DNA of 64,000 nucleotides, taken from UBA9145 sp040218615 (GTDB taxonomy: Bacteria > Pseudomonadota > Gammaproteobacteria > Pseudomonadales > Pseudohongiellaceae). Location: positions 248,001 to 312,000 of the forward strand of contig JAVJRC010000009.1 in NCBI GenBank assembly GCA_040218615.1. The letters are read 5' to 3'. Below are positions 1 through 9,019 of the stretch, one piece after another. The position numbers were made by a program, and so were the translations under genes. The notes under the pieces are model-generated. The model saw only the letters and a list, made by a program, of their open reading frames with translations. It did not search any database and had not been told where the DNA came from. Within the stretch, counting starts at the first letter, position 1; each line of letters begins with the position of its first letter.

Positions 1-354
1 GCAGCGCGTTCGGGGAATCGGGGCGACTTGCGGGAAATTATCCAGTTGCTGTTTTCGACTAAAACATCCGCAGAGATTTGCGCCGGACTTGACGCGGCCA
101 GTATTGCTTTCTCCCATGTCAATGACATGGCTGGCGTTTGGAACCACCCACAGTTGCGATCCTTGCGACGTTTTGTCGAGATTGAAACTCCCCAGGGCAC
201 AGTCGAGACGCTGCAGCCACCGGCCAGAAACAGCAACTATCAACCAAGACTCGACCCGGTACCTGCGCTCGGAGAACACACTGAACAGTTGCTCACGGAA
301 CTGAATTTTTCTGCTGATGAAATCAGACAGATGCGGCAGGATGAAGTAATCTAG
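1..354 (+). CDS. CaiB/BaiF family (class III) CoA-transferase, C-terminal part
   Basis: The reading frame is open from the first base, so only the last 117 or so residues are present and the start lies outside the window. The tail carries the family's C-terminal pattern: FSHVNDMAGVWNHPQL, an ETPQGTVETLQPPAR stretch and PALGEHTEQLL. Class III CoA-transferases move CoA between a dicarboxylate or acyl donor and a carboxylic acid acceptor in the cytoplasm. The catalytic Asp lies in the missing N-terminal part, so activity and substrate cannot be judged. The next gene starts about 14 bases after the stop on the same strand, so co-transcription is possible. Family call is firm; substrate unknown. 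Confidence 0.85.
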   Translation, partial: AARSGNRGDLREIIQLLFSTKTSAEICAGLDAASIAFSHVNDMAGVWNHPQLRSLRRFVEIETPQGTVETLQPPARNSNYQPRLDPVPALGEHTEQLLTELNFSADEIRQMRQDEVI

Positions 355-368
355 GAAAACGAACCTAT

Positions 369-1412
369 ATGCAAATTGCCAACGGGGTATTCGCTGTGAA
401 AAGCTCACTCAAGATTCTGCTAATAATGCTAGGCTCACTAACCGGATTGACGGCACTGGCCCAGGAGTATCAGGTGCCACGTACCGAATGGGGTGTCCCG
501 GATTTCCGCGCCGTATGGAAACACGCCTCCATTATTCCCCTGGAGAGACCCAGGGAGTTGGGTGACAAACGGACTTATACCGCCGAAGAAGCTTACGCGA
601 TTGAGCGAGCAGAACAAGAACGATTCGATCAGGACAATGAGCCTCTCGATCCCGATCGACCACCGCCTGAGGTGGCAGATTCATTACCGCCCATTGGCAA
701 CTACGATTTGTTCTGGCGCGAAGACGCACAATTCATTCCCACTATCGATGGGGAGTTTCGCACCTCCGCCATTATCGATCCCCCCAATGGACGATTGCCC
801 GAATTGCAGCCGGAAATGGCCAGCCTGTTGCAGGAGAGACGCCGGGATGACCAGGACACCCGCGGTCGTCGCAGTGACGGCCCGGAGGGGCGCAGTTTGG
901 GAGAGCGATGCCTGGTAGCTTTCGGCAATCTGTCTGGACCAGTCATGAGCCCCATCATTTACAACAGCAACCTGCAGATCGTGCAGTCGCCGGGTTATGT
1001 GGTGATTATTGCCGAGATGGTACACGACGCGCGCATCGTAAAAATTACTGACCAGCGTGGTCCGGCCGCAGAAGAACATCGCAAGTGGATGGGAGATTCC
1101 ATAGGCTACTGGGATGGCGATACCCTGGTGGTAGAAACCAAATATTTTAACACCTGGCACCGGTTTCGCGGATTGCCGGTGGACAACCTGACCGTGACTG
1201 AGAGGTTTCGCCGGGAAGGCGAGAACAAACTCGTCTATGGTTTTACGGTTAATGATCCCACCCTGTTCACCACCGAGTTTACCGGTGAGTATCCCTTGTC
1301 ACGCATGGATGAGTCTTTGTATGAGTATGCCTGTCACGAAGGCAACTATGGCATGGTGGGTATTCTTGCCGGGGCGCGAACGCTTGAGGTTCAGGCTGAG
1401 GCAGAAGACTAG
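369..1412 (+). CDS. Exported protein of uncharacterised family, paralogue 1 of 4
   Basis: Protein of 347 residues with a signal peptide ending at ALAQ before EYQVPRTEWG. A GTG start at 396 would give a tidier 24-residue signal peptide than the ATG at 369; both have weak purine-rich sequence upstream. Shared landmarks with the genes at 26685, 60292 and 61420 are a VPRTEWG-type N-terminus, FRTSAIIDPPNGR, GERCLVAFGN, a GDTLVVETKYFN segment and a C-terminal YEYACHEGNYGM. I know no function for this family. The conserved Cys and His of ACHEGN might bind metal or form a disulfide, which is inference. Expected location is periplasmic or extracellular. Confidence 0.8.
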   Translation: MQIANGVFAVKSSLKILLIMLGSLTGLTALAQEYQVPRTEWGVPDFRAVWKHASIIPLERPRELGDKRTYTAEEAYAIERAEQERFDQDNEPLDPDRPPPEVADSLPPIGNYDLFWREDAQFIPTIDGEFRTSAIIDPPNGRLPELQPEMASLLQERRRDDQDTRGRRSDGPEGRSLGERCLVAFGNLSGPVMSPIIYNSNLQIVQSPGYVVIIAEMVHDARIVKITDQRGPAAEEHRKWMGDSIGYWDGDTLVVETKYFNTWHRFRGLPVDNLTVTERFRREGENKLVYGFTVNDPTLFTTEFTGEYPLSRMDESLYEYACHEGNYGMVGILAGARTLEVQAEAED

Positions 1413-2119
1413 CTGACAGTTTCCTTGTTGATGGAAATCACAGTGATGGCTTCCTGTGTCAACTCCCACTTGATGTTCAAATCAAACAGCGACATACCGT
1501 AGCGTTTTTCATCCTGTTCTTTCACTCGCCAGGCGGGGCGCGGGTCCTGCCGTAGAATGGATGTGATGAACTGGCGTAATTCGGAATAGTCTGCTTCCAG
1601 ACTATCAAGAGAACGCTCCGCTTCAACAGAAAATTGCACCGCCATCTCGGACCCGGGTGGGCTTTCGGCAAAACCTCCAGCCGCGTCTTCGATGCTGTCT
1701 GCATAGGGCAGGTAGGGTTTGATATCCAGGATGGGCGTGCCGTCCAGTAGATCAATACCAGCCACGTTGATGACAAGTTGTCCTTCCTTCTCACCAATAT
1801 CCAGCAGTTCTACCACAGACATACCGATGGCATTGGGTCGGAAAGGTGAGCGGCTGGCGAACACACCAACCCGGGTCTTGCCACCGAGGCGCGGGGGTTG
1901 CACGGTTGGGGTCCAACCCTGTTCAGCCGTGGCATGAAAATGAAACAGCAGCCAGATGTGAGAGAAGGTTTCGATTTCCCTGAGGGAGTCGCGGCTTGCA
2001 AACTCTTTTTCCAAAATCACCTGGCCCTTCGCTTCGCGTACCAGGTTCGGTTGCCGGGGAATCGCAAATTTCTGCTTGAATGGGCTACTGACAAATCCTA
2101 TGGGTCGATACTGCAGCAC
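1409..2119 (-). CDS. trmO: tRNA (N6-threonylcarbamoyladenosine(37)-N6)-methyltransferase TrmO
   Basis: TrmO (YaeB/TsaA family) methylates t6A37 in tRNA using S-adenosylmethionine. The sequence shows the family opening YRPIGFVSSPFKQKFAIPRQP, the core RSPFRPNAIGMSVVELL and the DGTPILDIKPYLPYAD segment. The frame stays open to 2218, but the extra residues overlap the neighbouring serine hydrolase gene and do not resemble TrmO. A GTG at 2119 gives 236 residues, matching the usual length of about 235. The gene converges on the exported-protein gene ending at 1412 (4-base overlap) and follows the serine hydrolase gene by 23 bases on the same strand. Confidence 0.92.
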   Translation of the reverse strand: MLQYRPIGFVSSPFKQKFAIPRQPNLVREAKGQVILEKEFASRDSLREIETFSHIWLLFHFHATAEQGWTPTVQPPRLGGKTRVGVFASRSPFRPNAIGMSVVELLDIGEKEGQLVINVAGIDLLDGTPILDIKPYLPYADSIEDAAGGFAESPPGSEMAVQFSVEAERSLDSLEADYSELRQFITSILRQDPRPAWRVKEQDEKRYGMSLFDLNIKWELTQEAITVISINKETVS

Positions 2120-2142
2120 ACTGGATGGCTTGGAGTCAGTGC

Positions 2143-3468
2143 TCAATCGCGCATGGCCTCGTAAATCATGCCAGTGGCGATATCGGCGGTGAAGGGGGTG
2201 TCCGTAGGCCCACCCCATTTCTGCACCATATAAACCAGGTAGAAATCGTTTTCTTCGTCGACAATGAAGATGGTGCCGCCAATACCGCGCCAGCCAAAAT
2301 TATGTGGCCCGTTTGCATCGCCGGTAGTTGGCTGCAAGTGAAATCCCAGTCCCCAGTCTCCGCTGTCCCCATAAAAGAAATAGTCACGGGATACCTCAGA
2401 ACCCAAGGTCTTTTGCCGCATTTGATCCAGGGAGCGTTCACTGATGATCCGGTTGCCATTGAGTCTGCCACCATTGAGCAGCATCAATGAGAATCTGGCG
2501 TAGTCTTCCGCGGTGGAATTGAGTCCGTGTCCCCCGGCCAACATGCCTCTGCGAATGGTGTTGTCTGTCATCGGGCCATAGATGGGCTCGGCGATGCGAT
2601 AGGCTTTGGGGGTGGGTACCCAGAAGCTGGTGTCTTCCATGCCAAGGGGATCGAATATTCGTTCTTGCAGCAGTCGATCCAGCGGCTGACTCGATGCTAC
2701 CTCCAACACGGCGCCCAGCACATCCGTAGAATGACCGTAATGCCAGGCCGTACCAGGCTCGAATAGTACCGGAAGCTGACCGATGCGTGTCGCCAGTTCG
2801 AGAGCGGTAATACTGTTAAATTCGCGCATGAATTCGGCACCCGCTTCATCCGGATCGGGCCCTGTCAGCACATCGGGAAAACTGTCCCGATACATTGGTC
2901 CAAGCGGCGTATTCATGGCGAAAGGCTGCTGGACGATTCCGGATTGGTGAGTCAGCAGATGCCGCACGGTCATGACATTCTGCGCCGGGCTGGAAGTGCC
3001 GGTATCCGGATCAATTACTCTTAGATTGGCAAAGCTGGGAAGGTACTCACTGACGGGATCGTCAAGGCCGAGCAGACCGTCTTCTACCAGGGACATAGCG
3101 GCAACACTGATCACTGGCTTGGTCATGGAGTAGATACGAAAAATCGTGTCCTTGTTGACCGGAGTAATCCCGGCAGGCGTCTGGGTCCCGACTGCTTCGT
3201 GCACGCCAACACCTTCTCTGTTGCCAACCCACAAAAGCGCTCCGGCGAAATGTTCGGCATCCACGGCCCGTTGCATTTGCCGTTTGATCTGGTTTAACTC
3301 CTGACGGTCAATATTAAAATTGGATGCATGAATAGGTGTGAGAACCGCTCCCCCGGTAATGCCCTGGGGTGGAAAAGACACATCAAAGGAAGTGCGCGAT
3401 GTGCAGGCCGAGAGCAGGCAGAGGCTGAGCAACAGGACAGGACGAATATTCAAAAGGAGTCTCCTCAC
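2143..3468 (-). CDS. Serine hydrolase lipoprotein, class C beta-lactamase-like fold
   Basis: A 441-residue protein with a lipoprotein signal peptide (LLSAC, Cys22), so probably anchored in the envelope. The catalytic S-x-x-K motif is SMTK (Ser114, Lys117) and the tyrosine motif is YGHS (Tyr244), inside WHYGHSTDVLGAV. The GWRGIGG stretch near the C-terminus fits the third conserved box. This PF00144 family includes esterases, D-aminopeptidases, PBP-like proteins and 6-aminohexanoate-dimer hydrolases, so sequence alone does not give the substrate. Antibiotic resistance should not be assumed. It lies just upstream of trmO on the same strand. Confidence 0.88.
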   Translation of the reverse strand: MRRLLLNIRPVLLLSLCLLSACTSRTSFDVSFPPQGITGGAVLTPIHASNFNIDRQELNQIKRQMQRAVDAEHFAGALLWVGNREGVGVHEAVGTQTPAGITPVNKDTIFRIYSMTKPVISVAAMSLVEDGLLGLDDPVSEYLPSFANLRVIDPDTGTSSPAQNVMTVRHLLTHQSGIVQQPFAMNTPLGPMYRDSFPDVLTGPDPDEAGAEFMREFNSITALELATRIGQLPVLFEPGTAWHYGHSTDVLGAVLEVASSQPLDRLLQERIFDPLGMEDTSFWVPTPKAYRIAEPIYGPMTDNTIRRGMLAGGHGLNSTAEDYARFSLMLLNGGRLNGNRIISERSLDQMRQKTLGSEVSRDYFFYGDSGDWGLGFHLQPTTGDANGPHNFGWRGIGGTIFIVDEENDFYLVYMVQKWGGPTDTPFTADIATGMIYEAMRD

Positions 3469-3506
3469 AGGACGTGCATTTGAGGCAATGGCTACCGTTG
3501 TGGCGA

Positions 3507-4037
3507 TTAGCCCCGCGGGTCCGGTTTCATCTGCTGTTTGAATCGCTTGAAATTACGCACATAGGTTTCGGCACTGGCAACCAGCGCCTGCTGCTGTGGT
3601 TCGGTGAGCTGCTTGATCACTTTGGCAGGTGAGCCCATGACCAGAGAGCCATCCGGGATTTCCTTGCCTTCTGTCACCAGACTGTTGGCACCGATGAGGC
3701 AGTTGTTGCCAATTTTCGCGCCATTGAGCACCACCGAATTGATGCCAATCAGCGAATTGTCGCCTATGGTGCAGCCATGCAGCATGACCTTGTGGCCGAC
3801 AGTGACATTCTTGCCGATGGTGAGCGGCACACCCGGGTCGGTATGTAATACTGAGCCATCCTGAATATTGGAATTTTCGCCAATACTGATGAGTTCGTTG
3901 TCGCCACGCACTACGGCGTTAAACCAGACACTGGCATTGTTGTCCAGCCTTACCAGCCCTACCACTGTGGCATTGTCGGCCACAAAGTAGTCTTCACCAG
4001 TAATCTCGACTGTGTGTTCTCCCAGACTGTAAATCAT
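3507..4037 (-). CDS. Gamma-carbonic-anhydrase-like hexapeptide-repeat protein (YrdA/PaaY type)
   Basis: The 176 residues form a left-handed beta-helix pattern with many hexapeptide repeats: IGENSNI, IGKNVTV, IGDNSLI, IGINSVV, IGNNCLI. Zinc-ligand histidines are visible in VLHTDPG and VGHKVMLHGC, as in gamma-class carbonic anhydrases. The family ending GSLVMGSPAKVIKQLT is intact and the length is typical. Many YrdA-like proteins lack measured carbonic anhydrase activity, so the reaction is uncertain. It is 38 bases upstream of the serine hydrolase on the same strand and could share its transcript. Confidence 0.9.
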   Translation of the reverse strand: MIYSLGEHTVEITGEDYFVADNATVVGLVRLDNNASVWFNAVVRGDNELISIGENSNIQDGSVLHTDPGVPLTIGKNVTVGHKVMLHGCTIGDNSLIGINSVVLNGAKIGNNCLIGANSLVTEGKEIPDGSLVMGSPAKVIKQLTEPQQQALVASAETYVRNFKRFKQQMKPDPRG

Positions 4038-4275
4038 TATGCGCTTCCTTGTGGGCTACTGAGGCGGAATTGTACCTGTTGCACAGCGGGATAGTCTCGC
4101 GTGGCCCTGCAGCTACAGTGGGAACAGCCAGGATGCCCCGTGCAATGGCTTGAATAAAAGGTGTGGGTCTATGCGGGCTGTTGTAGACTTGAGCGCAAGA
4201 ACAATAAGCCTAACTGCTAAAATCAATAACAAACTCAATAATAAAACAAAGAGAACAATAACAGGAGGAGTCGCA

Positions 4276-5400
4276 ATGTCGTCCCGAGTTCTAATTTCAT
4301 CTCTTTCCCTATGTCTTTCCATGGCCGTGGCGGGTACTGCCACAGCGCAAAGCGCTGCCTTTATTTCCGGTGATGGGGTACCTGACCCCAACCCGGTAGT
4401 TACAAGAAACTGGGGCGAGTTGCCCGCAGGCAGAAACTGGGGCTCCACCGCAGGTATCGATATCGATCCCAATGACGGGCATATCTGGGCCTATGAGCGT
4501 TGTGGTGCCAGCAGTTTTGGTGGCGGCGTACCAGTTAACTGCGACACCAATCCTGTGGACCCGATTTTCAAATTCAACCGCCACACCGGTGAAATCATGG
4601 CCAATTTTGGTGGTGGCATATTCCAGACCCCACACGGCATCCATGCCGCCGAAGATGGCACTGTCTGGGTCACGGACTTTGCTTCCAACCGCGATGGCAC
4701 CAAGGGTCACCAGGTTCACCAGTTCAGCGCCGATGGCGAGTTGCTGATGAGCCTCGGCGTTCCCGGTACTCCCGGCAACGATTCCCGGCATTTCAACCAG
4801 CCCAACGATGTGATTGTCGGGCCAGATGGCAGCATCTATGTTTCTGATGGTCACAATGGCCAGGGTATGACCTCCAACCAGGCCATGGAAGAAGGTCGTG
4901 CGGCTGGCAACACCGCCCGCATTATGAAGTTTGCCCCAGATGGCACCTTCATCAAGCAATGGGGTCAGATCGGTGTGCGCCATGGAGAGTTCAGAACGCC
5001 TCATGCCATGGAATTCGATTCCTATAATCGACTCTGGGTAGCAGATCGTGGTAACCACAGAATCGAGATATTCGACCAGGATGGAAACTACCTGGAGTCT
5101 CGCTATGCCTATGGCCGCATCAGTGGCCTGTTCATCACCGATGACAATATGGTTTACGCCATCGACTCGGAGTCCAGCCCGACCAACCACGTTGGCTGGA
5201 GAAACGGTGTGCGCATCGGTCCGGTTGAAGAAGACAAGATCGTTGGCTTGATTCAGCCGTTTGAGAGACCCGACCGGGTTGGACAGGGAACGGCTGGCGA
5301 AGGTGTCGCAGTAGATGCCGATGGCAATGTTTACGCTGCAGAAGGTCCCAACTCCCTGAGCTGGGCTGGTGGCGCATTCACCAAGTACTCCAAAAGATAA
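4276..5400 (+). CDS. Exported NHL-repeat beta-propeller protein
   Basis: The ATG at 4276 has a strong Shine-Dalgarno sequence (AGGAGG at 4263) and opens a clear signal peptide ending TATAQ, giving 374 residues. The upstream in-frame start at 4150 adds a non-signal stretch and is unlikely. Propeller blades show as repeated HGIH, VWVTD, QVHQFSADG, FNQPNDVIVGPDGSIYVSDG, MKFAPDGTFIKQWG, LWVADRGNHRIEIFDQDG and VAVDADGNVYAAEG. This resembles six-bladed NHL propellers, including the lyase domain of peptidyl-glycine alpha-amidating enzyme, but I cannot assign a reaction. It is a single gene closed by a terminator. Confidence 0.85.
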   Translation: MSSRVLISSLSLCLSMAVAGTATAQSAAFISGDGVPDPNPVVTRNWGELPAGRNWGSTAGIDIDPNDGHIWAYERCGASSFGGGVPVNCDTNPVDPIFKFNRHTGEIMANFGGGIFQTPHGIHAAEDGTVWVTDFASNRDGTKGHQVHQFSADGELLMSLGVPGTPGNDSRHFNQPNDVIVGPDGSIYVSDGHNGQGMTSNQAMEEGRAAGNTARIMKFAPDGTFIKQWGQIGVRHGEFRTPHAMEFDSYNRLWVADRGNHRIEIFDQDGNYLESRYAYGRISGLFITDDNMVYAIDSESSPTNHVGWRNGVRIGPVEEDKIVGLIQPFERPDRVGQGTAGEGVAVDADGNVYAAEGPNSLSWAGGAFTKYSKR

Positions 5401-5420
5401 CAGTCAAGCAATCAAGAATA

Positions 5421-5454
5421 GCCCGCGCAGCCATTGGCTACGCGGGCTTTTTTT
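5421..5454 (+). terminator. Rho-independent terminator after the NHL-repeat gene
   Basis: A stem of GCCCGCG (5421-5427) pairs with CGCGGGC (5441-5447). The stem continues with AGCC/GGCT around a short loop and is followed by seven T residues. Confidence 0.85.
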
Positions 5455-5480
5455 ATGCTGAATATTAGAGCTCTTCCTCA

Positions 5481-5550
5481 GGTGTCAGACACGTGTCTGA
5501 CACCGAATGGAGAATCGCTTGTCTCAGGTGTCAGACACGTGTCTGACACC
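5481..5550. repeat. Two copies of a perfect 24-bp palindrome
   Basis: Copies occupy 5481-5504 and 5527-5550. Each is GGTGTCAGACAC followed directly by its own reverse complement, with CACGTG at the centre. Both copies are preceded by the same CTCA tetranucleotide. They lie between the convergent NHL-repeat and pycB genes and behave like a REP-type or small mobile palindrome pair. No transposase of the REP-associated type is present in this window. Confidence 0.8.
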
Positions 5551-5568
5551 TACCAAGGCGTATTTGAA

Positions 5569-7374
5569 TTATTCGATTTCGATCAGGACATCGCCCGGTG
5601 TGACGCGGTCGCCTTTGCTGACGTTGATCACTTTTACGGTGCCGGCGATATTGGCATTGATTTCTGATTCCATTTTCATGGCCTCGGTCACCAGCACTGC
5701 CTGGCCGGCAGACACATCATCGCCTTCCTTGACCAACACTTCGACCACATTGCCTGGCATGGCAGCGGTGACATGGCCCGGCTCGGTGGCCTGTTTGCGC
5801 TTGCTCTTGCCCCCGGAATCTTCCGCGTCATATTCATTCAGTGGCTCGAAGATAACTTCTTCGGGCATGCCGTCCAGGGACACATACAGTTTGCGGCGCC
5901 CGCTTCCCGTTTCGCCTACACCGGTAATGGCGACGTCATAGGTTTCTCCATGGACATCGATCTTGAATTCGGTGGCTGTCTTGCTGGAGGGTCGCTCGCC
6001 TGCATCGCTCGGCAGCAGGACCTCCGGCTCGAGGGTGCCGTCCTTGCGCTGCTGCAGGAATTCTCTACCCAGGTCAGGAAACATGGCGAATGTCAGCACG
6101 TCTTCTTCGGTTTCTGCCAGTTCGCCAATGTCTTTACGCAGCTTGTCCATCTCTGGCGACAGTGAGTCGGCTGGCCTGTCTTCGGAATAGCTCTCGTTAC
6201 CAATGGCTTTCTTGCGAATGCTTTCGTCTACATCAGCCGGAGGCTGGCCATAGCCACCCTGCAAGTAACGTTTAACTTCGTTGGTAATGGTCTTGTAACG
6301 CTCACCGGCCAGCACGTTGTACACGGCCTGGGTGCCAACGATCTGGGAGGTGGGAGTGACCAGGGGAGGGTAGCCCAGGTCTTTTCTTACCTTGGGTATT
6401 TCTGCAAACACATCCCGAATTCGGTCCAGCGCATTCTGGTCCTTAAGCTGGTTTGCCAGGTTCGACATCATGCCGCCCGGTACCTGGTTGATCTGGACCG
6501 AAATATCTTCACGGGTAAATTCACTCTCGAACTGGTGATATTTTTTACGGATATCGCGGAAGTAGTCGCCGATATGGGTGAGCTTGTCGAGATCCAGTCC
6601 CGTGTCGAAATCTGTGTCTTTCAGTGCCGCCACCTGATATTCAGTTGCGGGGTGTGAAGTGCCGCCAGCGAAAGAAGATATGGCCGTATCGATACGGTCC
6701 GCTCCAGCCTCAACGGCTTTAAGCTGGCACAGAGGTGCAAGACCGGAGGTGGCATGACTGTGAATGGCCATGGGCAGATCCACGGCTGACTTGATGGCTT
6801 TCACCAGTTCATAGGTTCCATAAGGCGTAAGCAATCCAGCCATATCCTTGATGGCGATGGAATCGGCGCCCATGTCTCTCATCTCTTCGGCCTGTTTAAC
6901 AAACAATTCTGCAGTATGCACCGGGCTGGTGGTGTAGCAGATTGTGCCCTGTGCGTGCTTGCCACTCTTCTTGACCGCTTTCATGGCCGTTTCGATGTTG
7001 CGCAAATCGTTGAGCGCATCGAAAACACGGAACACGTCGATGCCGTTGTCTGCAGATTTTTGTACGAAGGCCTCAACGACATCGTCGGCGTAGTGTCGAT
7101 AGCCCAGCAGATTTTGCCCACGCAGCAACATCTGCAGACGGGTATTGGGGAGTGCCTCACGCAATTGTTGCAGGCGAACCCAGGGGTCTTCTTTCAGATA
7201 CCGAATGCAGGCATCAAAGGTGGCACCGCCCCAGACTTCGAGTGACCAGAAACCAATGGCATCCAGCTCCTCGCATATAGGGAGCATGTCCTCAGTGCGC
7301 ATGCGGGTTGCAATCAGGGACTGGTGTGCATCTCTCAGGATGACCTCAGTAACTTCAATGCGTCTGCTGCTCAT
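5569..7374 (-). CDS. pycB: Pyruvate carboxylase subunit B / oxaloacetate decarboxylase alpha-like
   Basis: This 601-residue protein carries the carboxyltransferase domain (EVILRDAHQSLIATRMR at the N-terminus, the AIKDMAGLLTPY and MAIHSHATSGLA metal-site region), a conserved central PYC/OADA domain and a C-terminal biotinyl domain. The biotin-attachment site is EAMKMES with Lys567. With the adjacent biotin carboxylase it would form the two-subunit pyruvate carboxylase known from Pseudomonas and methanogens, making oxaloacetate for anaplerosis. No sodium-pump beta or gamma subunit lies nearby, which argues against a decarboxylase. The partner gene is 20 bases upstream on the same strand. Confidence 0.9.
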   Translation of the reverse strand: MSSRRIEVTEVILRDAHQSLIATRMRTEDMLPICEELDAIGFWSLEVWGGATFDACIRYLKEDPWVRLQQLREALPNTRLQMLLRGQNLLGYRHYADDVVEAFVQKSADNGIDVFRVFDALNDLRNIETAMKAVKKSGKHAQGTICYTTSPVHTAELFVKQAEEMRDMGADSIAIKDMAGLLTPYGTYELVKAIKSAVDLPMAIHSHATSGLAPLCQLKAVEAGADRIDTAISSFAGGTSHPATEYQVAALKDTDFDTGLDLDKLTHIGDYFRDIRKKYHQFESEFTREDISVQINQVPGGMMSNLANQLKDQNALDRIRDVFAEIPKVRKDLGYPPLVTPTSQIVGTQAVYNVLAGERYKTITNEVKRYLQGGYGQPPADVDESIRKKAIGNESYSEDRPADSLSPEMDKLRKDIGELAETEEDVLTFAMFPDLGREFLQQRKDGTLEPEVLLPSDAGERPSSKTATEFKIDVHGETYDVAITGVGETGSGRRKLYVSLDGMPEEVIFEPLNEYDAEDSGGKSKRKQATEPGHVTAAMPGNVVEVLVKEGDDVSAGQAVLVTEAMKMESEINANIAGTVKVINVSKGDRVTPGDVLIEIE

Positions 7375-7394
7375 TTATCGATCCTTTTGTTGTT

Positions 7395-8822
7395 TTACCA
7401 GCCAGCGTAGGCTGCAATGGCTGCTGACAGAGCCAGGGCAACATCACTGGGATGGCGCTTGTCCGAATATTTTGACAATTCCGGATGATTCGCCACAAAA
7501 CTGGTGTCGAATTCGTGATTGCGAAAGTCTTCGTGTTTGAGAATTTGCTGATAGTAGTTGGCAGTTGTTCGAATACCGTGCAGGCGCATGTCATCGATGG
7601 CACGTTGCGCCCGGGCGACTGTTTCTTCCCAGGTCAGAGCCCATACCACCAGTTTCAGGCACATGGAGTCGAAATAGGGTGGTATCTCATAGCCCGTGTA
7701 AATTGCCGTGTCGACTCTGACTCCTGGGCCACCCGGTGCGTAGTAGTGGGTGATGCGGCCAAAGCTTGGCAGGAAATCGTTTTTCGGATCCTCAGCATTG
7801 ATGCGAAGCTGCATGGCATAACCACGAAAACTGATGTCCTTCTGCTGATAGGAAAGCGGCAAACCTTCGGCAACCCGAAGTTGCTCACGCACAATATCCA
7901 CGCCGGTAATTTGTTCGGTAATCGTATGCTCAACCTGAATGCGTGTGTTCATTTCCATGAAATACACGTCTTCACCCGCAAGCAGAAATTCAACCGTCCC
8001 GGCGCTGCGGTAACCAACCGCCTTCGCGGCAGTGACCGCCAATTCTCCCAGGCGTTCGCGCATGTCCGTGTCAATTTGCGGACTGGGCGCGATTTCAATC
8101 AGTTTCTGGTTGCGGCGTTGAATGGAACAATCTCTTTCGTAAAGGTGGATTACGTTTCCCTGGGAATCCGCCAGGACCTGGACTTCAATGTGCTTGGGGT
8201 TGACCACACATTTTTCCATGAAGACTTCTGCAGATCCGAAAGCCTTGGTGGCTTCCGAAATGACCCGGGGAAATTGTTTGCGCAGATCATCTGGATCATC
8301 ACAGCGGCGAATACCTCTGCCGCCACCGCCGGAAGTTGCCTTCACCATAACCGGATAGCCAATACGTTCGGCTTCGGCCAGGGCCTCATCTATATCTGCC
8401 AGATTGCCATCGGAGCCGGGCGTTACTGGCACGCCCGCTTCGATCATCGCCTGGCGAGCCTGGGTTTTGTCACCCATCTTCTGAATGACTTCAGAACTGG
8501 GGCCAATGAAGATGATGCCTTTCTCCTCGCAAAGCCGGGCCAGTTCGGGGTTTTCTGAGAGAAATCCGTAACCTGGGTGAATGGCATCGCAGCCGGTTTC
8601 TTTGGCGAGGTTGACGATACGCAGAGGGTCGAGGTAACCAGCCAGTGGATCGCTGCCCAGGGAGTAGGCCTCCGTGGCCCGTTTAACGAAGAGCCCATAG
8701 CGATCAGGCTCGGTATACACGGCCACCGAGCGAATGTCCTGTTCGGCACAGGCGCGCACGAGTCGGAGAGCGATTTCGCCCCGGTTCGCAATGAGTACCT
8801 TCTTGATGCTACTTTTTGTCAT
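7395..8822 (-). CDS. pycA: Pyruvate carboxylase subunit A (biotin carboxylase)
   Basis: An ATP-grasp biotin carboxylase of 475 residues from the ATG at 8822 (MTKSSIKKVLIANRGEIALR). The frame is open to 8876, but the 18 extra residues are not family-like. The ATP-binding glycine-rich loop KATSGGGGRGIR, the catalytic EMNTRIQVEHTITE and the GYGFLSENPE motif are all present. It carboxylates the biotin carried by PycB with ATP and bicarbonate. AccC has the same fold, but the position directly before pycB points to pyruvate carboxylase. A TATTAT-like -10 on the minus strand near 8890 could give a short leader. Confidence 0.9.
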   Translation of the reverse strand: MTKSSIKKVLIANRGEIALRLVRACAEQDIRSVAVYTEPDRYGLFVKRATEAYSLGSDPLAGYLDPLRIVNLAKETGCDAIHPGYGFLSENPELARLCEEKGIIFIGPSSEVIQKMGDKTQARQAMIEAGVPVTPGSDGNLADIDEALAEAERIGYPVMVKATSGGGGRGIRRCDDPDDLRKQFPRVISEATKAFGSAEVFMEKCVVNPKHIEVQVLADSQGNVIHLYERDCSIQRRNQKLIEIAPSPQIDTDMRERLGELAVTAAKAVGYRSAGTVEFLLAGEDVYFMEMNTRIQVEHTITEQITGVDIVREQLRVAEGLPLSYQQKDISFRGYAMQLRINAEDPKNDFLPSFGRITHYYAPGGPGVRVDTAIYTGYEIPPYFDSMCLKLVVWALTWEETVARAQRAIDDMRLHGIRTTANYYQQILKHEDFRNHEFDTSFVANHPELSKYSDKRHPSDVALALSAAIAAYAGW

Positions 8823-9019
8823 GGGGCCGTTATTAAACAACCTAAGCGTGGGGGAAGCAAACTGCTGTTTGCACAAGACTTTTTCGCCCTATAATAGCCC
8901 GCTTTGGAAAAATGAGTCTGGTATTCAAAAAATTCTGTGCATTTCCCCGTATGGAGTGCCAGGAAATTGTTTTACCTGTGAATGAACCAGCGAAGAAACT
9001 GAATCAAAAGGATTAAAAA

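Noticed and set aside
2120..2218. N-terminal extension of TrmO
   Set aside because: It overlaps the serine hydrolase coding sequence and gives residues not found in TrmO; the GTG at 2119 fits family length.
2143..3468. Beta-lactamase antibiotic resistance gene
   Set aside because: The SxxK and tyrosine motifs are shared by many esterases and peptidases; a lipoprotein with no resistance context.
4309..5190. Long minus-strand frame opposite the NHL-repeat gene
   Set aside because: A codon-bias shadow of the propeller gene; the plus-strand frame has the signal peptide and Shine-Dalgarno.
7485..8558. Long plus-strand frame within pycA
   Set aside because: Opposite strand of a conserved biotin carboxylase; no recognisable protein features.
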